Origin: Coptis chinensis
Taxonomy: Eukaryota; Streptophyta; Magnoliopsida; Ranunculales; Ranunculaceae
Direction: 5' to 3'
DNA length: 64,000 bases
Assembly (NCBI GenBank): GCA_015680905.1
Contig: CM027377.1
Span: forward strand, 22,778,501 to 22,842,500
Part shown: one piece after another, positions 48,546 to 60,127 of the stretch
How the letters are laid out: the number at the start of each line of letters is the position of its first letter
Numbering within the stretch: the first letter of the stretch is position 1
Notes under the pieces: generated by a model
The model's database searches: none
What the model saw: the letters and a program-made list of their open reading frames with translations, nothing else
What the model was told of the DNA's origin: nothing
Made by a program: the position numbers and the translations under genes

Positions 48546-48994
48546 TCTCCTCATGTTATTCAAAACACACACTGACATACAATACCTAGAAATTGGAGAA
48601 GACACAAAAGGCAAAAAGGAAAAGCACATCTACATTATAGGGTTCAATTTTTAGCAAATTAAATGATTTGATACCTATCATAGGTTCAGTTCAAATTAAC
48701 CATGTAAAATATGAAGCATAGCCATTCCCTGACTTTTAATCAACTTGTGAAAATGAGAAGCATAACCATTATCATTAAATTAATAATTTTAAAGTGTTAT
48801 CTCTCACTTTCAACAGGTTCACATAGTTAATACGATGATAATATATGACATTTATTACATGATTTCAAAAGAAATCGATGAGTAAAATGTATTAAAAAAG
48901 ACTAACTAAAAGAAAATTTTATTTGTCAATTAACTTCTTTATGGTAAAACATTAACGACCAAAATCATTGAATAGTACCATATTTTTTTTTTTA

Positions 48995-49150
48995 GAAAAT
49001 CTACTGTGCGCAGGCTGTAGGTGTGCACGATAATCTAGGCCGCTCATCAGGCAAGGGTGCGTGTCTTGCCCCAAGAAGTACTGCAATCAAGGTCCCTCAT
49101 ACCTCTAGGTGCAGCCTCCATACCCATAATCTAGGCCGCTCATCAGCTCT
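48995..49150. repeat. Short repeat related to the 62.7-kb TIR element
   Basis: AAAATCTACTGTGCGCAGGC and GATAATCTAGGCCGCTCATC parallel AAAATCTAGCATATGCCAGG and CACATCTGGGCCGTCTAATA at 62680-62735. The second motif is repeated within this stretch (49029 and 49124). Confidence 0.55.
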
Positions 49151-49532
49151 TGATATATTTTCATTGGGTTTTGTTCTCTCCTCAGATCTGGAAATGTTTT
49201 CATAATTTTGATTTCACGGGGAACTTTTTCAGCCGAGAAGTCGAGAACTATTTAAAGTCATATCTTAAGGAGTCCACAGTCCACACAATCTGTGTCGACA
49301 GTGTTTTTTGCTTAAAGTTCTGTCCCGCTGCTACTTATATTTGAACTGATAATTTGAACTCTGAGAGAAGATCTACTTTTTAACTTTTTTTTTGAGCAAG
49401 AGAGAACATCTACTAAGATTACTCAAGACTGATAGAAGTTAAAGAGTTTATTTGAATGCTACTTTGTTTATGTAACCCCAAAAAGTAAAAGTGTCCGCAA
49501 TCTAAGCATGCGATAAGTGAGGCAGAAAAAAT

Positions 49533-49622
49533 TACCTGTGTTTGTCTCTCCTTCTCCATATCTAGATTGTAGCGAAGTTCCCTCGTTCTGGCACGCTCAA
49601 GCTCTAACATCCGTTGTCTCTC
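49533..49622 (-). pseudogene. Captured coiled-coil exon in the Helitron
   Basis: Minus strand: ERQRMLELERARTREL then RYNLDMEKERQTQ, ending at a GTAATT donor. It is highly charged and heptad-like. An upstream VEREM reading needs one inserted or deleted base. Source gene unknown. Confidence 0.4.
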
Positions 49623-50169
49623 ATTTCACGTTCTACTTCACCATAGTTTCAGACGCACGATATATGTTTTCAAGTTTCGCGATTTCACCGCTCCCACTCC
49701 CACTCTTTTCCCTTTCATCAAAACTGAAAGGAAGCAAGAGAAAAGCAATAAGCAACAAAAAGTTTTTAATTTTTTCCAATAGAGATTAGAAACGTACATT
49801 TGAAATTTAAAACGATAAGAACCAAACGAAAACCTCGATGGAAATAAGATAGAAAGAAGAAAACCATTACCAGCGATGGAAATAATTTCGGTATGTATTT
49901 ATCGAGTTTTGGGAAACCGCGAAGACTACGAATGGTTGTTTTTTTTCTTAATTGGGAAACCGTAAAACGGTATCTCGGTCTGTTTTTTCTGAAGACGTTG
50001 AGTTTTATAGTATTGGGAAATGATTAAATTACCGATTTACCCTTTGAATGTTAAGTGTAGAAAATTTTGTGGGTGAAATTTTTGGGTACCCTTTTGGACC
50101 AAAAGATTGGGTTAAAACCGAAAATACGGAGACTAATCACGGGGGCAAGTTTTCCCATTATATATAAGA

Positions 50170-50793
50170 TATATGATAACTACGAATTTATCCCTACACC
50201 TAAAACAAAATCAAAAAAATAAATACTACATACAAAACTGTTAAATAAGTAATTCAGTTTTTGTAGATTATTTTATAGAATGGGCAAATGTGCGTAATAC
50301 TAGTGTGAGTAATATTCTAAGGTTGAGTGTTAGTCACCTAGCTCATTCTCTCGGCCTATTGTCAAATGTCAGCAAATAGTGCAATAATATTAATGTCGCA
50401 GTAAATACGGACAAAATAGTTGATTATAAAAAGGTAGACACATAGTACAAACTACCGTGATTGAGTTGCGATGTATTACTTACTGATTTTATTTTTTATT
50501 TTATTTTTTTTCATGTTCAAGTATTAACACTTCTAGTTATACTAAAAAATTATCCCAAAGTTATGATATGGGTTTTAAAGCTAAGAATTTTAAATCCATT
50601 GGATTTTTAGAATATTAATTTATGAACAAACTAATAAAACACATGTTTAATTTTTATGATTTTATTTGGGTGTAAGATGAATGTCATTTGTTTTAATTAG
50701 CGACATTTTTTTTTTTTTGTTTTAGAGAGTAAAAGAAAATTCATAGGGGTTCAAGCTTCCATAGATTTTGAGCTTACCTAACAATTTAGCTTA
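50170..50793. other. Spacer between two Helitron candidates
   Basis: AT-rich; no gene is supported. Confidence 0.45.
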
Positions 50794-52291
50794 TCTATAT
50801 ATTAATATTAAAGCTCTTACACGGGGAATTTTACTAGCTCTCTTAAAATTCCATATCATCAACTCCTATTAAAACAGGAATCATTTTCCTATTTTAGCAC
50901 TTATAATTAAAACGGAAATCATTCTCCTATTATAATGAAATTCTTCTCTAATTGGGGAAAAAAAAAAATAAATAAATAAAAATCTAGCACTTCTAATTAA
51001 AATGAAAATCCTTCTCCTATTAAAAATGGGAATCACACTTCTAAATTAAAATGGGATCCCTCTCCCAATTAAAAAAACGGGTTTTTAAAACTTAATTAAA
51101 ACAATTTGTTGAGAAATTAAAACGGGTTTTTAAGATTTGATTAAAACAATTTGTTATAAAATTAAAACGGGTTAGCGACGAAAACAGAAATCACGATTTA
51201 TTAAAAAATTTACATATTGATAATTGCTTAGAAAACAGTTATAATTGTTGAGCAAATTGATTAATTGCTTTAACTAAGTAATACGTAAGTTAACTTGATA
51301 ATTTTGGGATTATTTGAGATGATGGTAATTCAAGAAAGCTTAGCTAGTTGGCGAACTGCATAGGAGAAATTGTATTACGGAGATCATCGTTCTGCTAGCT
51401 AATACGAATTAAATCCAACATGAACAGAGTACTAAAATTAGCTAGCTAGTTTTACATACACACTATGTGTTTATGTGGTCTCAAACTCAACAGTTGCTTC
51501 AATGTCCTTGGACTCTCTCGATAGTGGTGCGCAATCCACTTAAGGTCAGCGTTATGCAATCACAAACTCACAGCGCATAATTGCATATATATCACCTCCT
51601 TGATTATAAGATGGCGGGTCATAGTTTTTACTAAGTTGTTACTTTGTCAACCTATGAAAATGTTTATCAATCACTTTATCCACAAATTTTTCTACACTTT
51701 TTGGAACGACTAATAAAACCTATTGCATTGTAGCATCAACTAGCCAAATTAACATCCATGTGAAGAAAAAGGGTAAAAGTAATTTTTTTACGAGATTGTG
51801 TGAAAAGGCTTTATACCTACGAAACTGGTGAGTACAATCTCATACTCTTCTCCAACCTCCACTTCGGTTCGATCAACTGGCTCCTCCACGTCATCAACTC
51901 CTATTAAAACGGGAATTCTTTTCCTATTAAAAAAGGAAATTATAGCACTTCTAATTTAAACGGGAATCATTCTCTTATTATAATGAGAATTTCTCCCCTA
52001 TTGAAAAAGAAAAATTTAACACTTCTAATTAAAATGAGAATCCTTCTCCTATTAAAAACAGAAATCACACTTTTAAATTAAAACGAGATCTATGCCCCAA
52101 TTAAAAAATGGATTTTTAAAATTTAATTAAAACAATTTGTTAAGAAATTAAAATGGGTTTTTAAGACTTGATTAAAACAATTTGTTAGGAAATTAAAACG
52201 GATTAACGACAAAAACATGAATCATGATTTGTTATGATTCTTGAACAAGTTTTTAAAATAGCTGGTACAGATGCACGGGTCTACTTTCTAG
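50794..52291 (+). mobile_element. Candidate small Helitron, 1.5 kb
   Basis: Begins TCTATATATTAATATTAAAG after an A and ends GCACGGGTCTACTTTCTAG before a T, again insertion between A and T. The 3' hairpin is degenerate (GGTACAGATGCACGGG). Internally a direct repeat of about 330 bp occurs twice (50868-51195 and 51889-52220), with units such as CATCAACTCCTATTAAAAC and TTAAAACAATTTGTT. No coding sequence. Confidence 0.55.
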
Positions 52292-52740
52292 TTAGTAATA
52301 ATAACCGCTACAACTATCTAACGTTTTTTCTGAAAGAAAATTCAAAACATTTACTTGGTCACGCTCGAAGGCTCAACAATTTTCACATGACCCATTAAAG
52401 GGTTTAAAATTGTGGTCGTAGGCCGTGAATATCAAAGTGTCTTCCAGCACACTAGGATTTAAAGTGGGTCCCCACTTAAGTGCGAACAAATAGTAACCAC
52501 TTTCTATAGTATGAACAATAACTCTAAAATTGATAAAAATAAATTATACGTATAACAAATTATGTTGCATAAATAATTAATGAAACACATCATTAGGGGT
52601 CGTTTGGGAACAATTATGATAATCCATTTTATGACATATAATCTCTTATGAGTCCCATAATTGTTTTTAGACTAAAAAAAAATTGTTTGGTAAATTTTCT
52701 TAGAAACCATTATCTCATTCTCAAAATTAGATAATCCATT

Positions 52741-52741
<1 letters not shown>
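52292..52741. other. Spacer with one MITE-like end
   Basis: AGGGGTCGTTTGGGAACAAT at 52595 looks like one TIR of a Tourist- or hAT-type element. The partner end is not found, perhaps lost at the adjacent TA repeat. Confidence 0.3.

Positions 52742-52824
<83 letters not shown>
52742..52824. repeat. (TA)n microsatellite, about 80 bp
   Basis: Uninterrupted alternating TA directly outside the left inverted repeat of the FAR1/MULE region. Confidence 0.98.
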
Positions 52825-52825
<1 letters not shown>

Positions 52826-53145
52826 CCCCGCTCTTAAGCGGATGTACTTAAACGGATTTGATCTAAAATTTGAAATATCACGCGAAATATACTCACGAAG
52901 GTTTTAAAAATCGGGTCTTAAAAAGGGAAAACCCCAAACCCCAAACCTTGATCCTATTCCATATTCCTCTCTCTTATTCTCTCTCCTATCTTTCGTGACT
53001 CTCTCCTCCTAACACTCTCTTTCTCTCTATATCTCCTGGTTGTTTGTTTCTCTCTCTCTCATCTTATAACAAGCCCCCCTCCCCCCCCCAAAAAAAAAAA
53101 CAAGACACAAGTACACAACACAAGTTAGAGAATCTTCTATTACAC

Positions 53146-53899
53146 GTAAGTTTTTTTTTTACGATATCAATTTTTATATACGTTCCTAATCTAAATCTTC
53201 ACTTGTTAGAGACGTATTGCTACTTGCTAGAGTGATTTAAGTGTCTTTTTTTAAGCTTATTATACGAACAGTCATTGTAAATGATAGTATTGTAGTGCAT
53301 GCTATTAGTCATCGACAAATTGAGTTAGTGTAAGCATATATAGTTGACAGGAGTTTTTTCCTTTGTCAGACTTGGTTTGTCCCTACATTGAATGTTGGTG
53401 CAGTGTATAACACTTCTATATATCTAGTTATTTGACATGGAACCTGAAGGAAAATCATAAAATGGATATGCATACACGTACCTAAGGCATATGATGTCTT
53501 TGCGATTATACAAATCGTAATCGAAATTAAACCATGAGGGTCGGCTATAATTGTCATTCACTATATTAATATTCGGGAGGGAGGAAAATCTTTATTCACT
53601 ATAATAGAACAAACGATGTTCAGGAATGAGGACTATCTAATAAGCAACAATAGTCTTTTACCTTGACCATTCTTGTTCCATTGTCACAAACAAGAGGCTG
53701 GATGTCCTTGGCGTCTGCCATTTTCTATTGTCTGAAGAAAACATGTACCTAAGGCATATGATGTCTTCGCGATTATACAAATCGTAATCGAAATTAAACC
53801 ATAAGGGTCGGCTATAATTGTAGTTATATATTTGAAGCTTAACTTAGGTTTGATATATATATATATATATATATTTATATTTTTTTTTTTTTTTTTCAG
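53146..53899 (+). other. Probable 5' UTR intron of the FAR1-type gene, with an 80-bp direct repeat
   Basis: Donor ACAC/GTAAGT and acceptor T-run CAG before TTACATTGTGATGG. Inside, about 80 bp starting GTACCTAAGGCATATGATGT occur at 53478-53556 and again at 53744-53822 with about three differences. Confidence 0.6.
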
Positions 53900-53910
53900 G
53901 TTACATTGTG

Positions 53911-56538
53911 ATGGAAAATGAGGATTTCGAAATTGAGAGAGGGAGTGTAGGTGGGAAACCTAATCACATTTACAATCCCCAAGTATCAAATGATACCAAA
54001 CCTAGAAAAGAACAGGAGTTTGAATCACTTGATGATGTCTCCACGGTTTCTACAATAATTATGCCAAAGCCATTTGGATTCAGTGTTAAGTAGTTGGTCC
54101 GAAAAGGAAGAAAGATGGTGAATGTGTAAGAAAGGAATATGTGTGTTACAAGCAAGGAAAAAGTTCGAATAGCGGGACGTTGATACAAAAAGGCGTCGGG
54201 CAATGTAAAAGAAGATTGTAAAGCAAAAATTGCTGTGACGAAGTCAAACTCTGGTACATTTGTTGTTACTGTATTTGTTGAAGGGAATTCTCACCCGCTG
54301 TCGACCCCGCGAAGAGTACATCTTCTAAGATCGATCTCACCGTGGTGTTTTCAGTGCCCAAAAATGTTTAACACAACAACTTAGCATGGTAAACATACCA
54401 CAACATCAGCAATTCAGTCTTCTTGGAGTTCAATCAGGAGAGATAGAAAATATTAGTTTCACACAGAAATATTTAAATAACCAGGAAAGGGACAAGCATA
54501 ATAAGATGAAAGGCCATGATGGAGATATGTTTTATGAGTTTTTAAAATTGGAACAAGGGAGGAATTCTTATTTCACTTTTAAAATTGAGAGAAACGATGA
54601 ACAGAGAATTACACGTTGTTTTTGGGCCGATGCAACCTCGAGACGAGCATACAAATTTTATGGTGATATGGTTATCTTTGATTTTACCTACAACACTAAT
54701 CGATATGGCTTAATTCTTGCACCGCTGTTTGGGGTTAAAAATCATGGTCAGACAGTTGTTTTTGCTTGTTCATTTTTATGTGATGAGACCACAGAATCAT
54801 TTATTTGGTTGTTGAACCAATTTTTAGAAGCTATGTCAGGCAATCTCCCAAAGATGATTATTACAGATCAAGATCCAGCAATGCCAAAAGCCATTTCTCA
54901 AACTCTTTCAACCACTTTTCACAGGTTATTTTTTTATTTATTTTTTTTTAGAATTAATTTGCAGACGTTATTATTTTTTTATTTGTTTTACGTGCTGAAG
55001 CTTTGGGTACTTTGTCAACAGGTACTGCAGTTGGCACATACTGATGAAATTTTCGATGAAAATAGATTCAGTTATATATAGTAAGTACTACACTGAGTTT
55101 TCAAACTGCATTTGGGGATCTGAGATGAAAGATGAGTTTGACTTGAAGTGGAATGGTATTCTTCAGAGGAGTGGTTTACATGAGAACAAGTGGTTGGAGT
55201 CGATGTACGAAATCCGATCACAATGGGTACCCGCTCATGTGAATCACATCTTCTCTGCAGGTATGTCAAGTAGTCAACGAGCGAAAAGCGCTCATTCATT
55301 TTTCAAAATGTATGTTTCAAAAGAAAATTCTTTGGTAGATTTTATGGTTCAGTTTGGTAGGGGACTTGTGCACCAACGTCATGAAGAATTAATGGCATAT
55401 AACAAAGATATGATTGAGAAACCAAAAATGAAAATTCCCCATAGCTTTTTGGTACACATGGTTGATGTTTATACACATGAGTTATTCTTTAAATTTCAAG
55501 ATGAGTTATGGGAGAGCTTGAATTATAGATTTGTACTTGTTAGTGAGAATGAAAAGTGTTGCATTTGCGTTTATAAGGTTCATAGAAAAATGGCGGCCGA
55601 AAAGTCTAGAGTGCGGGAAATTTCTTATCAAAAAGATCTAGATTTTGCTTCATGCACTTGTAAAAAGTTTGAGAGCTTAGGGGTCCCTTGTAGGCATATT
55701 TTAGCTTATTTGAATAAGATGCATGATTTGGATAAGTTGCCGAATCAATACATTTTGAAGAGATGGTGTAAAACTGCAAAGTCAGGGGCAGTCATTGATG
55801 ATGGTGGAATGGAGGTTCGAGATAATAAATTATACATCATGAAGCGGAATGAAGTGATTCAAATGTCAACACTTGTAGTTGATAAATCCCTTGAAAGTGA
55901 AGAAGCAACTAAAGTGTTTATAGATGCTTTAAGTGGTGTACTTGAAAAAATTAATAAGTTGGTTGGTTGTGATACAAGTGTAGCAACACCACATGAGAAA
56001 GTAGTCAAGCGTTTGGTTGTGATACAAGTGTAGGAGTTTCTGGAGCAAAGAGTTCTAACTTGGCAATTAATTATCAAGAACCAAGTCGAGCAAGACCAAA
56101 AGGATGTGGAAAAATACTTAAAGGAGATAAAAATAAAGTACTCAAAAAGGCACAAAAATATAAAAGGAGACGGTGCAATGGATGTAACAAGGTTGGAGTG
56201 TCACACGATAAAAGGAATTGTCCGGAGCTTAAGAAGAAGGGTAAAGAAGAGCTAAACAATGAAGAAGAGCTAAGCAATGGGTAAGAAATGCAAAATTTTC
56301 CTCCCTTTCTTTTTATTCCTAGTAGAGTATTCACAAATTATTTTCTTATGTTAATTGACTTGCAGTGAAAAAACTTGCTTGTACGACAAGGACTCAACTT
56401 TGGACTTTACCACAGATGATGATTCTTATTCATCTTCGGGTAAATATACATTTTTAATTATTTTTTTATATGTATGTTTATTGTATTTTCATAGCTTTGA
56501 ATATTCATGTGTTTGTTGTAGGAATGTCGCTTAATTAA
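53911..56538 (+). pseudogene. FAR1/FHY3-type MULE transposase-like gene
   Basis: Start ATG 53911. Exons 53911-54924, 55022-56280, 56366-56439 and 56522-56538 with good GT-AG sites. N-terminus: EFESLDDV then YNNYAKAI and KRKKDGECVRKEYVCYKQGK, a FAR1 DNA-binding domain broken by several one-base shifts before 54386. Then an intact MULE transposase core: ITRCFWADATSRRAYKFYGD, MVIFDFTYNTNRYGL, KMIITDQDPAMPKAISQTL, and across the intron HRYCSWHILMKFS. The SWIM finger is CTCKKFESLGVPCRHIL. After a frame change at about 56010-56030, a CCHC knuckle follows (CNGCNKVGVSHDKRNC). In the family these are transposases or light-signalling factors derived from them. The breaks may be real or consensus errors. 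Confidence 0.85.
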
Positions 56539-57021
56539 AGAGAGTTGCACATAATTAGATTTTGAAAGTCGCATTGCAAAGGTTACTGCCATTTTGAAGA
56601 ATACAAGCTATGATGAGTGATGTGGAGCTTGCTTTTGGAAGTTTCATTTGAATGGTTCTGCATGTATTTGGAAGGGTTTATTCTAAATTTTTTTTTGTGC
56701 ATTGAATGTGTAGAAAATTAACTAGAGTGTTCGCTATATCATTTACATTCAGTTGTTGTGTCGTCCTAGATGAGTGAAACTTCTATTTCTTGTGTTCATG
56801 AGAGCTTGGAAGTGTTTGAAAACAGATTGATCTCGGAAAGGAAATTGAGACATTAAATTTATTGGTCTCGCAGCTCTAGTTTTTTATTTGTCCAAACATC
56901 ATTGAAGAAGACTACTTTCCAATGCTGTAAATGTATCATATCCTAGCTCTAAAGCATTTAGTTTATTGTTATTTAGAAACAAGTGTTTGCTTCTCAACTT
57001 TACTGATATCCATGTACGAAA

Positions 57022-57242
57022 ATAACATTGAACAGATAACATGGGCACAGGATCAAGGAGGGGCTTCAAGGTCATGGAACTTGAGGTCTGTGAAAGACGT
57101 GTTTCTTAATGGAGCCAATTTCAGACAAACAGGAAATGGCGTAGCAATCCCAAATTACAACCCTCAACAAAGATTTGTAGTAGCAAATGCAAGAGCTGTT
57201 AGGTCATTAACAAGATCAGCAGGTGCCCTGCCGCTCAAATAG
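57022..57242 (+). pseudogene. Pectate-lyase-like C-terminal exon fragment
   Basis: An acceptor-like TTGAACAG is followed by an open segment ending in TAG: WAQDQGGASRSWNLRSVKDV, FLNGANFRQTGNG, NYNPQQRF, and VRSLTRSAGALPLK. The W-N-x-R-S-x-x-D-x-F/L-x-N-G-A-x-F pattern and an ending in TRSAGAL are typical of the last exon of plant pectate lyases. No other exon of the enzyme is nearby, so it is an isolated piece. Confidence 0.6.
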
Positions 57243-57517
57243 ATCAAGATGTTGATTCAAGTTTAAAAGCAACTTGATCGATCAGATTGTCTAGCAAAAG
57301 AAAATTCATTTCATTCTACATGTGTTTTGGAACATTCTGAAATTTTAACTTGATTTTTCGTACTGACACATGCACAGAGAGGCTCATGTCTTGCACAAAA
57401 AAAATTAAGTCAGAAACAAAAGGTTATATCAATATATTGTTGTAGTAAGATACAGTGTTCCACCAATACACATCAACTTCATAACAATCAATCTTCCTCA
57501 CTTTCAAAACTTTCTTA

Positions 57518-58671
57518 GGCTAAACCTAGTAAGCTTTTAATGGGGTTCTCACTTTTGAACTCAGTTTCTCCTTTATTTGGCCATGGTGATGTAAGCTCTT
57601 TCTTTGTATTGGACTCAGCCTTTTCATTTGTCACAGCTGGAGGGCTTAAAATAGCAGCAGGTTGATTTCCATCAGAAGGGATTGAGTGTCATACGATGAT
57701 CCCTTTGAGATTGATAGTAGTATTGTTTTCCAGCTTGTTATGTCTCACGATGTTATGTGCGAGCTGAAGAACATAATGCCCCACGCAACTCTCTCCCGAT
57801 ATATAGAAATCCTTGTCTTTATATTCAGGAAATCTTTTAAGGCAATTTAGCAAGAAAACATAATTATCATCCGCGGTCATTTTATCCCCACTCTTTTTCA
57901 AATTGGATGTTGTATTCGTGTATGAGAAACCTACTCCGACAGGGGACTCCAAGAACAAAACGTTTGCAACTAAAATCCCCACATAACAAATAATTAGAGT
58001 TAGAAGTTCGTAATGAAACAATGAAATTGTTTTGACTAAAAATCTAAATCAATATTCTAAACTTAAGATAATTCTACCTTTATTCCATGCATAAGGATTG
58101 TGGTGAAGCGTTTTGCCATCGCTGGCCACTCGGAATGGTCCAAGCTCCTGCATTGCTCCATAAGCAAGAGAAGAGCAACCTAGGCCTGAATACACATAAA
58201 CAAAAACAAGTCATTCTCATTAAGATCCTTATTGGTAAGCAACATCAGATTACTATTAAGTACATTAAAGCAACATATTACAGCATTAGTGAGAATCAGG
58301 CCGGGTCATGTACCTCCATTGAGGCAAAAAAGAAGAGGCTTAGATTCTTTTGAGTGTTCTGCCTCAGTGAAGTAGTATTAGAAAGCGCAACTGGCCTTTT
58401 CATCAACCGTAACATAGCCTCCATACTGAGCAAAGTCCAGATTATGAGGCTGTCCAGGTAACTTCTCAATCCTATCATTTTCCTTCAATCCCTCTTGTGA
58501 AAGAACTCTAGTTTCAACAACAACCTGAAGTTCATCATAGAAGTTTGTGTCAATCTTCCTCTCTCTCTTCATTTTGTAAAGGCGAGTGAGAGCATCTTCT
58601 TGTCTAGCATGGATTGTTTGTGTAACAAAGAGTAAAAGTAGAAGAAATGAGCTAAGAAATTTGGCCCTCAT
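57518..58671 (-). pseudogene. Serine carboxypeptidase-like pseudogene (N-terminal half)
   Basis: Exon 1 58671-58314: signal peptide (KFLSSFLLLLLFVTQTIHA), then DRIEKLPGQPHNLDFAQYGG, YVTVDEKA, a stop inside the usual RALFYYF, and FTEAEHSKESKPLL ending at NGG. Exon 2 58185-58078: [26 protein letters not shown]. Exon 3 57969-57689: [47 protein letters not shown] then TGA. Junction phases fit. The active-site Ser is present, but GESYAGHY has become GESCVGHY and NGGPGCSS has become NGGLGCSS. The C-terminal half with catalytic Asp and His is missing. Past the TGA, the same frame stays open for about 55 codons (57518-57685). Confidence 0.82.
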
Positions 58672-59689
58672 GGTTGCTATATATACAAGTTTTCAACAGA
58701 TCGAGGAAATGAATAGCTTTTGTTAGGAAGTAGATAGATAGCTTGCAAAGTTTCAAGTACGAGACTGTCAAACCTGTTTTGAGTTTTGACAACATAATTC
58801 TACACAAAAGCACCATGACTCCTGACTCACCCAAACAATGAAGAGTTGCAGACAACACTAAGTAAATTAACTTTATGTAAGTTACTTCACAAACTTGAAT
58901 CCATATCTCAATTTTCTATTTTGAAGCTTCTGATTCAAAACAAATACTCAAATTATTGCAAGCAACTGGAGTTGAAGAAATGGAGAAATGATCTTATGTT
59001 TACATCAGTTTGTATTAAATCAAATCTTGGAAGCTAGACTCAGAGCTTACCAAAATACTCACCCAAGCCGCAACCCTTAAAATCAGACCCCAAGAACACG
59101 ATCAATTCAATTTGTTTCAAAACTACCAAACTCAGACTCCATAACGATAAAAGTTCAATCTCATAAATTTTGTGAACTGATTTGAGGAAAACAGGCAAAA
59201 AGAGGAAGAGAAAGTGGTATGTAGGAGGGAGTGTTCTCATGAAAAAAAAGGTATTGGGGAGAGAAAAATAAGGAGAGAGGTTTGGGGTTTTCAGTTTTCG
59301 GGCCCGATTTTTAAAACTTTCGTGATTATATATATATATAATAAGAAACAAAATTTATGGAGCTTTCCTCTATAAACAAGTTACCATATTTTAATTCTTT
59401 TAGGATTTTGACAATTTTTGTTTCCATTTTTAGTTTAGTCATAAAATCAAAATTTGATTTGTATTTGATTGTTTGGTATCATTTATTCTATAAAGGATCA
59501 TCTCAAAAACATTTACATTATAATTGATTTTAAAAATATAATTCTTTATACTAATAACGGTATCATTAAATTTTGAAATAAAATTATGTTTTGCATAAAT
59601 AATTAATGAATAACTACAATATAAATATAAATAAGTAGCTACTCAAGTTAACTTAAAAAGTAGCTACTCAAGCTACACTATACATTAAT

Positions 59690-60080
59690 TCTCTAAAAAA
59701 TAGCTGCTTAAGTTAACTTAAAATAAATACGTACCTAAAACTTCACCTACAAAATGAACTCAAACCTAATTTTTTGTGATTATGAAGCACTCACCATAAT
59801 GATTATCTTTCCAAAATTTCAGCTTATTTGAAAACCTCTAACATAAATAAAAATTATTGTCATCTTTAAAAAGAAATCTAACGGTCCAAAAATGTTGAAT
59901 TTTTGTAAGTGTTTTTTGACAATGTTAAAGATTTCTAAATGAGCTAAAATTTTGTAGAGATGATCTTAATATTAAGTATATAATATCTACAAAAAAATAG
60001 ATTTAAATTCATTTTGTAGGTGAAATTTTACTTACGTACTTATTTTAAAATTAACTTAAGTAACTACTTTTTAGATAAGG
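59690..60080. mobile_element. Foldback/MITE with about 70-bp inverted arms
   Basis: Left arm 59690-59760 and right arm 60008-60080 (reverse complement) share TCTAAAAARTAGYTRCTTAA, TAAAATAARTACGTA and TTCACCTACAAAATGAA in order, at about 80% identity. The left side also repeats AAGTAGCTACTCAAG twice (59631-59684). No clear target duplication; family unknown. Confidence 0.65.
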
Positions 60081-60127
60081 ACATATATATATATAACAAA
60101 CAAACAACTTATACACTGTGTACGTAC

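Larger units (their letters stand above)
40133..50169 (-). mobile_element. Candidate 10-kb non-autonomous Helitron carrying gene fragments
   Basis: Read on the minus strand the element starts TCTTATATATAATGGG at 50169 with A before it. It ends at 40133 in CCGTTTACTAG with T after it, giving insertion between A and T. Eleven bases before the end lies a perfect hairpin, GCACGTGC-AAC-GCACGTGC (40144-40162). These are the three hallmarks of Helitrons (5' TC, 3' CTRR, subterminal hairpin). No Rep/helicase coding sequence is visible. Exon-like fragments inside include an NTF2/G3BP-like piece (minus strand), an unknown exon at 44198-44408 (plus) and a coiled-coil exon near 49540-49620 (minus). The pairing of the two ends is inferred from orientation and has not been proved by a second copy. 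Confidence 0.65.
52893..59325. mobile_element. Candidate composite Mutator-like element with FAR1 transposase and captured gene pieces
   Basis: Left 52893-52947 and right 59325-59275 (reverse complement) share TCACGAARGTTTTAAAAATC, then GGG, then GAAAACCCCAAACC at matching spacing, followed by CT-rich leaders. They face inward and sit just upstream of the FAR1-type gene (left) and the carboxypeptidase pseudogene (right, opposite strand). Enclosed: MULE transposase, pectate-lyase-like exon, carboxypeptidase exons. A 9-bp target duplication could not be found because both outer sides are TA-rich, so outer ends are uncertain and the repeats could instead be shared leader sequence. Confidence 0.45.

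Noticed and set aside
54386..56033. Functional FHY3/FAR1 light-signalling gene
   Set aside because: Frameshifts in the DNA-binding domain, the flanking inverted repeats and the adjacent gene debris fit a transposon better than a domesticated gene. It remains possible if the shifts are sequencing errors.
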